Below, piece by piece: positions 47,446 to 58,194 of a stretch of DNA of 64,000 nucleotides (its first letter is position 1; each line of letters begins with the position of its first letter). Both the position numbers and the translations under genes were made by a program. Source of the DNA: Gigaspora rosea (taxonomy: Eukaryota > Glomeromycota > Glomeromycetes > Diversisporales > Gigasporaceae); the NCBI GenBank assembly GCA_003550325.1, contig QKWP01000227.1:349198-413197 (forward strand), read 5' to 3'. Under the pieces are notes generated by a model. That model did no database searches and was not told the origin of the DNA. It was given only the letters and a program-made list of their open reading frames with translations.

Positions 47446-48395
47446 AGGACCCCGAATAATCTATATGAGGTTATATTTAAGCATCATAGTAAAAATTTTT
47501 TTGGTTAGTGCTTTTGGTTTGGTATATATAAGCTACATTTCACACATTAGATCAAACTTTTACCCACCTTTAACTTTTTTTGAAATACAACGTTTCTAAA
47601 AAAAAAANNNNNNNNNNNNNNNNNNNNNNNNNNNNNNNNNNNNNNNNNNNNNNNNNNNNNNNNNNNNNNNNNNNNNNNNNNNNNNNNNNNNNNNNNNNNN
47701 NNNNNNNNNNNNNNNNNNNNNNNNNNNNNNNNNNNNNNNNNNNNNNNNNNNNNNNNNNNNNNNNNNNNNNNNNNNAAACCAAAACATTCCCTAAAAAAAA
47801 AAAAACAAAACATTCCCTTAAAAAAAAACAAACTGTTCCCTAAAAAAAAAAAACAGAATGTTCTCTAAGAAAAAAAAACAAACCGTTCCCTAAAAAAAAA
47901 AAAAAAATTTTTTGAAAAGTTCAAAATCTTTTAAGCCCATTTAATCCACAAGCTACCAAGGATCATAAATATATATACTACAAATTGTACCAAAAAAAAC
48001 TTAAAAAAAAAAAAAGCCCGTTTTGAGCAATTTTTACACTTCTCTTACTTTTACATCTCTCTTACTTTTACCCCTCTCTTGCTCCTCTCTTACTTTTACT
48101 CCCTCTTACTTTTACCCCTCTCTCCCTTTTACCCCTTTCTCTCTTTTACTCCTCTCTCCTTTTTACCTGCCAGATTACTATTACAGCCCAGATTTTCATT
48201 AGCACATTTCAAATATAACATTTATAAAAATTACCCCATTAGCATTCTTTAAAATATACCTATTTTTCCATTTAGCAGATTTCAAAATATAACCTTTTTC
48301 TCCAATACCTACTTTTCAAATATAACCTTTTTTGAAAAACAGCCCTCCATTAGCTATTTTTCAACTATGACCTCACATAGATTATTTGGGGTCCT
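47446..48395. mobile_element. AGGACCCC element with an assembly gap inside
   Basis: The ends AGGACCCCGAATAATCTATA and (reverse) AGGACCCCAAATAATCTATG carry a perfect 8-bp duplication, ATAATAGC (47438-47445, 48396-48403). The interior has a run of 168 Ns (47608-47775), then tandem units of ~33 bp (GTTCCCT plus A-run; about 47780-47907), then CTCTTACTTTTACCCCT-type repeats (48045-48170). The gap probably marks collapsed or unsequenced tandem repeats; frames crossing it are meaningless. Confidence 0.85.
47608..47775. other. Assembly gap (168 N)
   Basis: Run of N in the given sequence, between A-rich repeats inside a mobile element. Confidence 1.
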
Positions 48396-48790
48396 ATAAT
48401 AGCCAATTAGATACAAGAATTAACTTGTAGATTATTCTAGATTTTTATTTTCTAATTTGGTATATTAGCAGACTATATTGTTTTTTATAGTATGAAAGCT
48501 TTAAGTTTATATTATTCTAAATTTATCATGAAATTTTATAATCTTCTAGCTGTTGTATTTATATGTTTTTTTAAACTTTGAATATGTGTTCTGTAAATAA
48601 CTATGATAAAGCCTTTTATTTTAGTGAAACTTGATTCTTTAGTAACTTTTTGGCATTGAAAATTGCTTATTTGACCAATTAAAATTTAGAATCAAGTGTA
48701 ATAATAGTTAAAACAAATGTGGTTTGTTTTCTAAGTAAAAAAATTATATATAAAATTAAAGCTAAGAAAGTGTACTATAATTAGAATTAG

Positions 48791-49989
48791 CATTACACCC
48801 ATCAACTCTTTCTGATGATCCCTCGTGCCAAAATTTTCAAGATGGCAAATCTACAAAAGCTGTATATTTAATATATAAAATAGAAAATTGGCTTTACTAA
48901 AAGCACGTTGGAACAAGAGGCTTTTATTAGAGAACTGAAACACTACAGGAAAACAGGAACCTGGGACATCTTTGACGGACTTGATAGAGAAGTACTCTTA
49001 GCTAAGACTTTGGCACTACCAAGCAAAAAAATAGTGGGCACTGACCTAGAGTTTAATTTTGAGATGTGTTATTATGTTCAGTGTAACTTCTACCAACTCC
49101 TTTATATTTGGTACCTTCTTAGGCTTTTTCTTGTTACTTCTTGAAATTTTTTTAAAATTTTGGCAAAAAGTGGAAAATCTAGTTTACTGCTCCAAAAGAT
49201 TAGTAGTGTTTACTTCTTTCAGATTGGAAAAATGCTTACCAAATTGGATCAAAGTACAAGTGCATTTTGGATTTGTTTGAAGCAAACAATAAATGGCATG
49301 TGGACATGCAATAACCGAACCGAAATGAAATTTCTTATAACACATCCTGATACTAGTGTAGTTTTAGTTTTAGTATGATATCTTTCTATTACTTTTTCTC
49401 TATATATAAATATAGTACTTTGGTAAAGCTGAATGCTTTACACAGTCTATATAATATTTAAACTAGTTTTTATAGACGATGTCAATTTTATTTCTTTTTG
49501 TTTTTGTTTTTTGTCTATTCTCATTTTATATTTGTTTATATTTGGATGTTGTGTAGGTTTTTGTAGTATTATCTCTTTTTATATTTTCTTTTTTTTCTAG
49601 AATATTTGTTGTTTGTATGGGCCTGGATTTAATACTCTTTGTTCTAGAGGCTAGATAAAGAAGATTAAGGGAAAGTTAGTAATGTTGACAAGCTACTTTG
49701 AATCTTAAGAGAAGAAAGAAGATAGGAAGACAATAAATAGCTTGTCATAGAAAAGGAAAGGCATTCCTTTTTTGTTATGGCTTTAAGTAGCTAGATGAGC
49801 TATCTACTCCAATACCAACTTGGTGTTTGAGTAGTGCGGCAGGTCAAACTTAGGTATCCGGTATTTAGGTACTGTTTGAGATGGCTGGGTAATGCTAAAC
49901 TTAGATATTAGTTAGAGCTATATAGGTGCATTAGTAAATACAAGCAGATTAATAAAGTATTAGCATAATTGTTTAGAGTGTTAAAAAAA
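48791..49989 (+). mobile_element. Poly(A)-ended retroelement, copy 2
   Basis: A perfect 14-bp duplication, ATAATTAGAATTAG, stands at 48777-48790 and 49990-50003. The element starts CATTACACCCATCAACTCTT and then follows copy 1 (TTTCTGATGATCCCTCGT, AGTGG-AAATC, CTCCAAAAGAT, AGATTGGAAA). It ends with GGCAGGTCAAACTTAGG and an A-run at 49983-49990. The overlapping small frames (48908-49378) are not conserved with copy 1. The long variable duplication plus poly(A) mark target-primed reverse transcription. Confidence 0.85.
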
Positions 49990-50214
49990 ATAATTAGAAT
50001 TAGAATTAAAAACTATAGTAGCTATTAGTAAAATTTTACAAAAACATTTTTAATTAGGGAAGTGCTATTTATTATATAATTTTTACTATGGATACATGGT
50101 TGAAGCCCTGATTACATTACACAAAATAGCTAATTGACTAATCAGATTCAAAAAAATATAAATAATAATATTAGTAATATATAGAATAGTATAGATAAAT
50201 TTAAAATTGAACAA

Positions 50215-50475
50215 CTTTTAATCTATTAGCCCAATTTGGATTATTCAACTACCAAAATGTTTGTCTCAATACAAATCTAACAAGCCTAAAATTATAAAAA
50301 TCCAATTACAAAATCCTAAGATCACTAAAGTTTTTTATAATTTTAAAATTATAAAAAATTTTAGTGATCTTAAGATCCTGTGATTGGGTTTTTATAATTT
50401 TAGGTTTGTTAGATTCGTTTCATTGAGACAAACATTTTGGTAGTTGAATCATCAGACCAGTAAATCAAATTTAAA
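50215..50475. repeat. Foldback copy of the CAATCACAGGATC-type unit
   Basis: An inverted repeat of about 125-bp arms (CTACCAAAATGTTTGTCTCA / TGAGACAAACATTTTGGTAG) around AAAATTATAAAAAATTTT. Same unit family as in 27342-28266. Confidence 0.7.
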
Positions 50476-50524
50476 ATTATTTATACTATTATATATATAT
50501 ATATAATATATATATATTAGGATA

Positions 50525-50700
50525 AATCTATTCGTAACAGCCTGTTACGTGCTTATTTGTAACAGTTTTATTTATAACTCAAAATTTACTAAGATAACCC
50601 TATTGCACTCTAACAAAAAATGATCCTCTCGCAATTCTGTACTAATCTTAACCCTAGCCCTAACTTTAATCTTACTTTAATGGCTGTTACGAATAGACTT
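50525..50700. mobile_element. ~175-bp MITE with telomere-like centre
   Basis: The ends AATCTATTCGTAACAGCC and (reverse) AGTCTATTCGTAACAGCC enclose ATCTTAACCCTAGCCCTAAC (about 50645-50664). Non-coding; duplication not clear. Confidence 0.6.
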
Positions 50701-51265
50701 TTTCTATATTTTATATGTAGATCAATTTTTGATTATTATCAAAATTCATCCACATATATTTTTTAGAAAAAGAAATCATCGCTAGTGAAGTTTTTAATTG
50801 GCAACCCATCTACTGATCACTTTATTTACTTGTATTTTTTTTTCAGTTTATTTATTACATGTTAAAAAATTCAATACGTCTAAATATTGCAAAATATATT
50901 CCTAAGGTATACACATTTGAAGTTTAATCGTGTAATGTTAGGTGTTATGCTTCAAGTTCTTAGGTAAATAGTCATATTTAATGGAAATAAACCTCTGTAT
51001 AAGGAACATTCAAAGTAACCCTTAGATCGTACCTCGCATGGTATTTCCTGGGTACAAATCAAGTTAGCTGGTGTTTTTCGGATACCGAGTGCAGTGCTCT
51101 TGGCATATAATTAACCCGATTATTTGAAGTCTTGTTCAAAAGCTACGTGTCCGGAATTTGCAAGGCAATTAACGTGGATTCTGTAAAATCTGAGAATATA
51201 TTAATCGATTAAAATAGTTGAATTACTGAATATGGCTTGTCTTGAACTAGTTTGAAATAGATAAA

Positions 51266-52359
51266 TCAGACAATACCTTCAGAAGATTCTGTAACTTGAA
51301 AGTTATTCGCCATAGTTTCAGAAATGTTGAGCTCCAATAATTCCTCAAATTGTTTTCTTAATTCCTAAGCTGTTGGTCGGTTTGAAGGCTCAGTATCCCA
51401 GCATCTTCTAACTAATTCAATAATTAATTAAGGTGTAGTTTCGGTGTCGATCATTGGACGGAGGCCATCAATAATTCTCAACGCAAGCATAGTGTCATGT
51501 GGATAATTATGAGGAGGTAAACCTGTCGCCACTTCATTCACAAGAATTCCAAACGAATAAATATTTGCAGACTTTGTATATCCAACTCCACGCAATACTT
51601 CAGGTGCAATATATGGCACAACTCTATAAACTTGATTTTCATTTGAGAAATCGTAAATAGCCGGTCTACAGGAACCGAAATCTGTAATGTATGCATTTTC
51701 AGGGTCGAATAGCACAATATTTCTACTGTGAAGATCTCGATGAATCAATTTGGCATTATGAATATCATTAAGTCCTTCAAGTATTGAATATAAAATCCTG
51801 AACTTCCGATACCAGTTTAAATTGCGTGAGTTATGATTTAAATATTGTCTAAGGTCTCCCCCTTCCGCGTATTGCATGACCATCATGAATTCTCGTGTTT
51901 TTGGATTTTGAGTTATCCCATAGCATAGAATTACTTTATGATCACCTTTTATGTTTATTGATTTTATATAATTGTAATCTCTTCGGTCAACTTGTTTTCC
52001 TTATTTAAATTAAATAAGCTCTTTAAAACAATTCTGGTATTAGGATATCTTGACCAATTTTTTTTATCAACATCCCATTTGTAAATATAGCCATCTTTCC
52101 ATGTAGCTTTGTATATAGCACCGAACCCACCTTTGAAAAGAAACGAAACATCAGTGAATTGTTCATAGGGAATTCACTCTAATTTTTGAAATTTATTCAA
52201 TGCTTTAAGTTGTGTTTCTTGGATAAACTTGTCAATGACATTCTTCCTACTTGTCCAATCCTTGAATTGTTCTTGAAAATGTCGTGAATTACAATCTCTA
52301 CACCAAGCGCTTACGTAGGAACTTTTTTGACCGCATTCTTCGCATGAGTGAAAATCCAT
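51266..52359 (-). pseudogene. TKL-like protein kinase, inactivated
   Basis: It starts with ATG at 52359: CEECGQKSSYVSAWCRDC, then QETQLKALNKFQKLE and a TGA where Trp is usual (LEWIPY). The glycine loop KGGFGAIYKATW and the lysine in RIVLKSL follow, then a frameshift near 51980. After it come CYGITQNPKTREF, MMVMQYAEGGDLRQYL, the HRD motif LIHRDLHSRNIV, the DFG motif ITDFGS, and VVPYIAPEVLRG (APE). Two more stops interrupt ELVRRCWDTEPSNRPTA and what follows; it ends at 51266-51268. This matches the greatly expanded kinase family of Rhizophagus, which has a Cys-rich N-terminus. All catalytic residues are present, so loss came from the stops and frameshift. Confidence 0.85.
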
Positions 52360-53067
52360 AGTGATTTTAAATGACTCTTACAGGACTTCATTACGGGACT
52401 GAAGTAGATTCTTATAATATATATTTTATCGAATGGTTAGCGTCATCATAGATTAAAGGTCAGGTAGATTTTAGAGGGACCGTCGTACTAGACCAGATAG
52501 CAACTCTATATGAATAGCCAATCAACATTAAGTATAAAACTATACAGTAATTATTGTCGCAGATCATAATTTATTACCTCTCTCAAACAGCACTTTCGTA
52601 TTTGTATTACGCTTTTTTTAATATTCAAACGAGATTTAGTCTTTTTTTTGCTAGGATCGCTGTCCGTTTTTAGCGAAAAAATGCATATAAAAGGAAGTGA
52701 TGATTTCACGAATTTGAAAGTGTTTTGTATGGTAGTCTATTGATCTCTATTCTTGATCTCTATTTCTTGATCTCTATTTCTTTATCTAGAACTTGATTCT
52801 TGATCTTGATTCTTGATCCTTGCGCTTCGTTTTCTCTCCGCTATGAACGATCATCGTATTTATAAGGTTGTCGCTTTTTGGGTCAATCTTTACCAAATAA
52901 GCTGTATGCTATTTTTATATAATATTAATAATCTTGAATCCTGATTTATCATGATCATGGAAATGGTTATACTTGTAAAAAAATTGTATTTTATTGTTTT
53001 TTATTAGATATGTTTATTAATAGTTAATTATGTATAATAAAAAAAAATTTATGTGATAATCTACAGT
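52360..53067. other. Kinase upstream flank
   Basis: No gene. A short tandem repeat of TTCTTGATCTCTAT-like units spans about 52739-52820. Confidence 0.5.
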
Positions 53068-54787
53068 GCTTTTTTTTCTTTTTGCTTTGTACTATCTGTC
53101 ACTGATTTTGAAATAGCAAGTCTTCCTTGATCGGTGTAAATTAAACCATAAAAATTCGATTTCAGATCTGTTTAGTTAAATTACACTATTCTATAATAAG
53201 TTTAAGTTAAAATTTTACGTCAAGAAATTACCCAAGGATAGTAATTCTTTACGGATATGATATCGTGAATATTGTATTGTGTATTGACGATATCAAATAA
53301 TCAATGAACACGAGGTAAATGGAACCTAAAAATCTTCTGAAATTTGGTAGAAGTATATTTGAACTTCGGGCTTCTGCTACTTTTGAACTAGTGCGTCTGC
53401 ACGGATAAAAAATGTAGTTTTCATTTTTTACATCGGTGGTACTGTGCTTTTTTTGTGGCTGATTTCGTCTTAAATCGTGTAAAATTGAATTTTACTGGTG
53501 TATTGTTATAGATCATATCAAGAGGAATTTAAAAATTTTACTTTTATCCGCGTATATGCGTTCGTTCGAAGGTATTGGGAATTCGAAATTCGGGTATCTT
53601 TCTATTTAAAATATCGGAAATTTTCTAGACTCTGAAAAATTGATTATGTATGCATAAATTTAATGCTTATTATTAGTAAATTTAATGAAAAAATCTAAAG
53701 ATCATGCAATCTGATCTACAATGAATGATTGTAGTAAAACGATTTTGCAGCAGGATAAACAATATTCCTCCTGCCATATGATAGATACTATTCGTTCATG
53801 TGCTTCTGTTACTCTATGATTATGCCTCTTGTGGAAAAAAATTAAAAAATATTGTTAAAAATTTATTAAAGATTTGTCGCTGTATTCTACCATACTTTTT
53901 TTTTTTATTTTGTAACTATTTGTTGCCGATCTTGTAGTACAATCCTTCCTTGATTAGTGTAAATTGAGCTGTAAATTTGATCTCAGATCCGTTAGTTAAA
54001 TTTATGCCATTCGATAATGGGTTTAGGTTAGAATTTTAAAACAAAAAAATGCCTGAGAATAACAGGTACCGAAAATGTTGTATCACGTATATTGATTTGT
54101 CAATATCAAAAATGATAGTTGATAGATCATAAAAATTTTCTGAAATTCAGTAAAAGTGTATGTAAACTTCGGATTTCTGCTACTTTTGAACCGGTGCATT
54201 TACATGTACAAAAATAAAAATGTAATCTTTGGATTCCCCTTGATATTTCTCTACAATGCTGAAGAGGCTTTTTTGATTTTATTACATAATTAAAATGAAA
54301 TTAGCTAAAAAAAATACACAGATGGTATTATTAAAAATGAGGAAGTGGCTTCGCAGCATTACATAACATTGCTAAGAGAATACAAAAAGTACGGTTCTAT
54401 TATACACGTGCTAATTCAAAAGTTTGGAATATCGCAAATTTTCTAGCCTAAAAAAACTTGATTTTACCTAGAATAACAAGCACCTCAATCTCATGTGCGT
54501 ATGCACATTAAATTAAAATAAAAACCTCGAGATCATAATATGCGATCTGATCTACATATTGTAATATGCGATCTGATCTACAATAAACGATTGTAGTGAA
54601 ACTATATTGCATCAGGATAAACAATGTTCCCTTTATTACCATGTGATAGATATTATTTGTTCCAGCGCTTCTATCACTTTACAATTATGTCTTTTTGAAA
54701 AGGAAGAAGATGTTATTCTTTTCAGACAGGAAAGCATCTTGTCTACCTCAAAAAAATTTTTTAGAAATCGTTGCTGTATTATATGAT
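53068..54787. repeat. Tandem duplication of a ~850-bp non-coding unit
   Basis: Copy 1 (about 53068-53895) and copy 2 (about 53896-54787) share TTCCTTGAT, GGTGTAAATT/GTGTAAATT, TTCTGCTACTTTTGAAC, GATCTACAAT, and GATTGTAGT followed by GCAGGATAAACAAT/ATCAGGATAAACAAT, in the same order, at perhaps 65-75% identity by eye. No continuous frame in either copy. It could be a duplicated element or a duplicated old gene flank. Confidence 0.6.
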
Positions 54788-55076
54788 ATTGTTATTACAT
54801 AATTTAGAATTCTAAGAATCTATCAGAGAAATGTTATCCAGCCTGAATGAAAAATTTGTCAACTAATCAAATGAACTTATTATTAAGATAATAAAGAACC
54901 TCAATTTTCGCTCAATCGAATCTCTTCTTTATATTGTTATTACGTAATTTAGAATTCTAAGAATCTATCTGAGAAATGTTATCCAGCCTGAATGAAAAAT
55001 TCGTCAACTAATCAGATGAACTTATTATTAAAATAATAAAGAGCCTCAATTTTTGCTCAATCGAATTCCTTCTTTA
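54787..55076. repeat. 147-bp tandem duplication
   Basis: Two close copies starting ATATTGTTATTAC (54787 and 54934) and including AGAAATGTTATCCAGCCTGA and AATAATAAAGA(A/G)CCTCAAT. It lies about 450 bp before the Helitron upstream gene, possibly in its promoter region. Confidence 0.8.
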
Positions 55077-55536
55077 AGAAACTATTGATCTCTCATTGAT
55101 ATCAATTACAGAGAATTATAATGATAATACTAACCGATTTGCTATTGTGTTGTTTGATCAATAATAATATCTAGAAAAAGAAAATCAGTTAATAATAAAA
55201 TAAAAAAAAAATTGCAAAATAAGAATCGATTAAGAAAATTCTTAAGCTTCGTCTCATATAAGCCACTTAATGTATTTTTCTTAATAGCCTTCTTTATTCT
55301 ATATGCATTTGCTTTCGATATTTTTGCTATGTTGGAAAGATATGATTGCTGTATTAGAAAGATATAATTCTATACATATTTGCATTCGATATTTTTGCTG
55401 TATTGGAAAGATATAAAATATTGTCAATAAAAAAATAAAACAACAAAATCTTTCTTTTCGTGTAGATTGATTTTTTTTTAAAAAAAAAAAAAAACCATAA
55501 AATATCTATAACTTTACCTTCTTAATAAATCGCATC

Positions 55537-56319
55537 ATGTCTTCTGTATTTATCGCCTTTTGCTTTATTAAGACAGTTAGTAGAAATAGTAAATTCTTAA
55601 ATGGAACTGCGGTATATTGTGTTAGTAATGATGAGGATGAGTTTAGAAAACTCAACTACAAAGGTTTCACCGGAAATTCTGAAATCTTGATAGTTGATTT
55701 CGAAAGAAATTCTATCGTTCTTATGATAGGAAGATATGTATACCACCAAAATGCTGAATATGTAAGTCTGCTCATTTTCACTATTTTCTTACTTCATGGT
55801 TGGTAAAATTTATTGTGTTTCTCTTTTTAGCTTAGTCTCATCCAAACCGTTCCGCTTTCGTCCCCTCAAACTGATTCTAATTGTGTGCCAGAAGACCTTC
55901 CTTACACATTTCCTCTCTTGATTTATTCTGCTCCCGCTGTCACTAGCTCTTACAAATCTAATGACGCTATAGGAAGGCAAAGTTTTATGCTGTCCAAAAA
56001 ACTGTATAATCCTGTAACTGGGCAAAAAGGTATTGAATCTGACATGATCGTGTCTTATGCGAATGGTCATTACGATTCGCTAAAAGAAAGCTTAAAAAAA
56101 AGTGTTATATCTGCTATTGGAAGATTGAAAATTAATACGAATAGTAAAATCCCTCATATAATTTCCTCGGAAATCGAGTGGAGCTATGCCGCAAGTGAAT
56201 CGAGTTCGTTGATCCAACCCTCTCCTGGAAAGAGAAAGTCTAAAGAATTGAATAACCAACTAGATATAATTGAAAACCAATACATTTCCCAAACCTCTAA
56301 CAAAAAAAAGAAAATTTAA
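55537..56319 (+). CDS. Helitron-associated accessory protein, apparently intact
   Basis: Two exons, 55537-55761 and 55831-56319, with GTAAGT..TTTTTAG borders in phase 0, give 237 residues. The N-terminal part (FCFIKTVSRNSKFLNGTAVY, SNDEDEFRKL, TGNSEILIVDF, SIVLMIGRYVYH) has the strand pattern of an OB fold. The C-terminus is Ser-rich with basic clusters (GKRKSK, KKKKI). I recall similar proteins encoded just upstream of Helitron Rep/helicase genes in Rhizophagus. Helitrons in other lineages can carry RPA-like single-strand-binding proteins, so an OB role is a reasonable inference. No stops, unlike its neighbours. It would help replication or strand handling if the Helitron were active. Confidence 0.6.
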
Positions 56320-57066
56320 TCTTTTTTCTTCCTCCTCAAAAGCTCCTCCTCAAAGCCTTCGTCTGATAAACCATCAGCCACAGATCTTAAGGACCTTGCA
56401 AACCAAATCAGAAGCAAAGACCCTGAACTACAAAAACCTTCCAATGAATCTTCTGATAAAAATTAAACAAATTCGATCTCTTTGTTGTGCACATTTTTTT
56501 TTGTAATTTAATATTTGTCAATATATAATTAAAATCAAAATGCTTTAATAAATTCTTACTTTGCCTCCAATACCTTATACAAAATTTTATCATCAATACG
56601 CTGTTTAATTGCTGCATAATCTTAACTCTATAAACTGCTTGCTGTCTATTTGTTTGTTGTGCTTTCTGATAAACGACTAGCACCGCTATTTAATAATTAT
56701 GTTGTACCATACTAAGTGATTTATTTAATTATAAACTTAAAATCGTATTATAAAAAAAAAGAGTGTTACTTTACCTTCTAATAATAAAAAAGTAAATCCT
56801 TTGCTGATTTAACTTCAAGCACATTGTGACAATATTTAATTGGTAGTTTGAACCTTAAAACAAAAATTATCTTTTTATGCACTATCACGTTTTAAAATAT
56901 TTTCTGCGTAAATCTTATTTATATGTTTTCAAATTCAAAAAAAGAATTCTAACCAGTTGATTTTATTATAAATAAATAAACTCAATTATCCTATTTCCAC
57001 CCTTACCTTTTTGCTTTTCTTTCAAAACCTACATATCTTTATCTCTATAAAAAATTACCATATATT
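56320..57066. other. Helitron internal spacer
   Basis: AT-rich sequence between the accessory gene and the next Helitron gene. The plus frame 56270-56506 and the minus frame 56408-56683 are not supported. Confidence 0.4.
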
Positions 57067-58194
57067 ATGCCTAATTACAATATTATTACTTTTCCTCTTA
57101 TTACCTTTGATTCGGATGACCTTCCTGATACAAATTCTCTTGATGCCTCTCAGGACACAGATTTATTCCGCTCGTATCTTTTAAGATCTGAAATAAATCA
57201 GAATTTACCAAATGCTCTGGCTCCTGACAACAACCGTTCATTACCAGATCTTAATTTACCTTTGAATGATGAGATTATTCCTTTCTCTCAACGAGTGGAC
57301 CTTCAACGTCTTCTGATATATTTCCAAACTAAAATTTTAACTGATTACCCTTCTATCCCGTGTACCTACTGTTCAATGCTTATGATGAAATCTTCTACTC
57401 AATGGATTTCTTATGATCAAACGGAAGATTATCCTTTGTCTTTTATTTTTGATATTGCCATGTATACTCGGGTAAATAATCGAAACTTGACCCAAGTTGC
57501 AGTTTGTAGTAGATGTAAAAAACAATCCACTAAACGATATCCATCTATATTAACACCCGTACCTTCCGAGATTTGTAATGTCTCGATGCAATATAGAAAA
57601 TATCTCTCTCTGGTTCATATAAATTGCTCATTAGGTCGCTCACCTGGGACAAATCATTATACCAATTATCGTCATCTTGAAGGATCAATAGAAATTACTC
57701 ATAATTACAGATCTTTGCAAATATATTCTGGTTCTATTGGCGCATACCTAAACGCCAATGAGCCAATATCATGGTTTCACCCCTCTTTAATTCTGGCCTC
57801 TGAATGGTTAAAACAAAATAATATTCTAATTCAAAAGTATCATTTAAGTTTAATATCCACTCCTCCAACCCCAACTTCTTCTGTTCCCATTCCTTTACCT
57901 CTAGCAAGACAATTGCTTGATGGTCACTCTTTTCATAACCTCCATCATATTAACATTCCCGATGAAACTCCGTGTCCTCCTGATTTAGTAGTTCCAAATC
58001 ATCTATTTTCTTGTGAAATTCACAATCAAGACGCTCATCATACTCGTTTGATTGCTGCTTCGTTACCGAATGATAACAATACAAACCTTCTTATTCTTTT
58101 TAGCAATCCTAATCTGGAAGCTCTCATTTTTTCTGACTTATTTCCCAATGGTAAAGGTCATTATGAAGATATCAAAAGGCGTTTAAACCTTTAA
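57067..58194 (+). CDS. Helitron N-terminal (DUF6570-like) protein
   Basis: A 375-residue open frame starting MPNYNIITFPLITFDSDD. The midpart has paired cysteines, PCTYCSMLMM and VCSRCKK, then NVSMQYRKYLSLVHINCSLG, GAYLNANEPISWF, and near the end FSDLFPNGKGHYED. This pattern (zinc-binding pair, 'L..Y....Y.SPV'-like block, 'LFPNGKGH') is that of the DUF6570/Helitron-like N-terminal region preceding the Rep domain. In complete Helitrons it is part of one large RepHel polypeptide; here it ends at RRLNL just where the Rep region begins. The frame is uninterrupted, but without the downstream domains it would not transpose DNA. Confidence 0.6.
   Translation: MPNYNIITFPLITFDSDDLPDTNSLDASQDTDLFRSYLLRSEINQNLPNALAPDNNRSLPDLNLPLNDEIIPFSQRVDLQRLLIYFQTKILTDYPSIPCTYCSMLMMKSSTQWISYDQTEDYPLSFIFDIAMYTRVNNRNLTQVAVCSRCKKQSTKRYPSILTPVPSEICNVSMQYRKYLSLVHINCSLGRSPGTNHYTNYRHLEGSIEITHNYRSLQIYSGSIGAYLNANEPISWFHPSLILASEWLKQNNILIQKYHLSLISTPPTPTSSVPIPLPLARQLLDGHSFHNLHHINIPDETPCPPDLVVPNHLFSCEIHNQDAHHTRLIAASLPNDNNTNLLILFSNPNLEALIFSDLFPNGKGHYEDIKRRLNL

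Noticed and set aside
47547-47843. Frames crossing the N run
   Set aside because: Made mostly of undetermined residues.
48908-49378. Three overlapping small frames
   Set aside because: They lie in retroelement copy 2 and are not conserved in copy 1.
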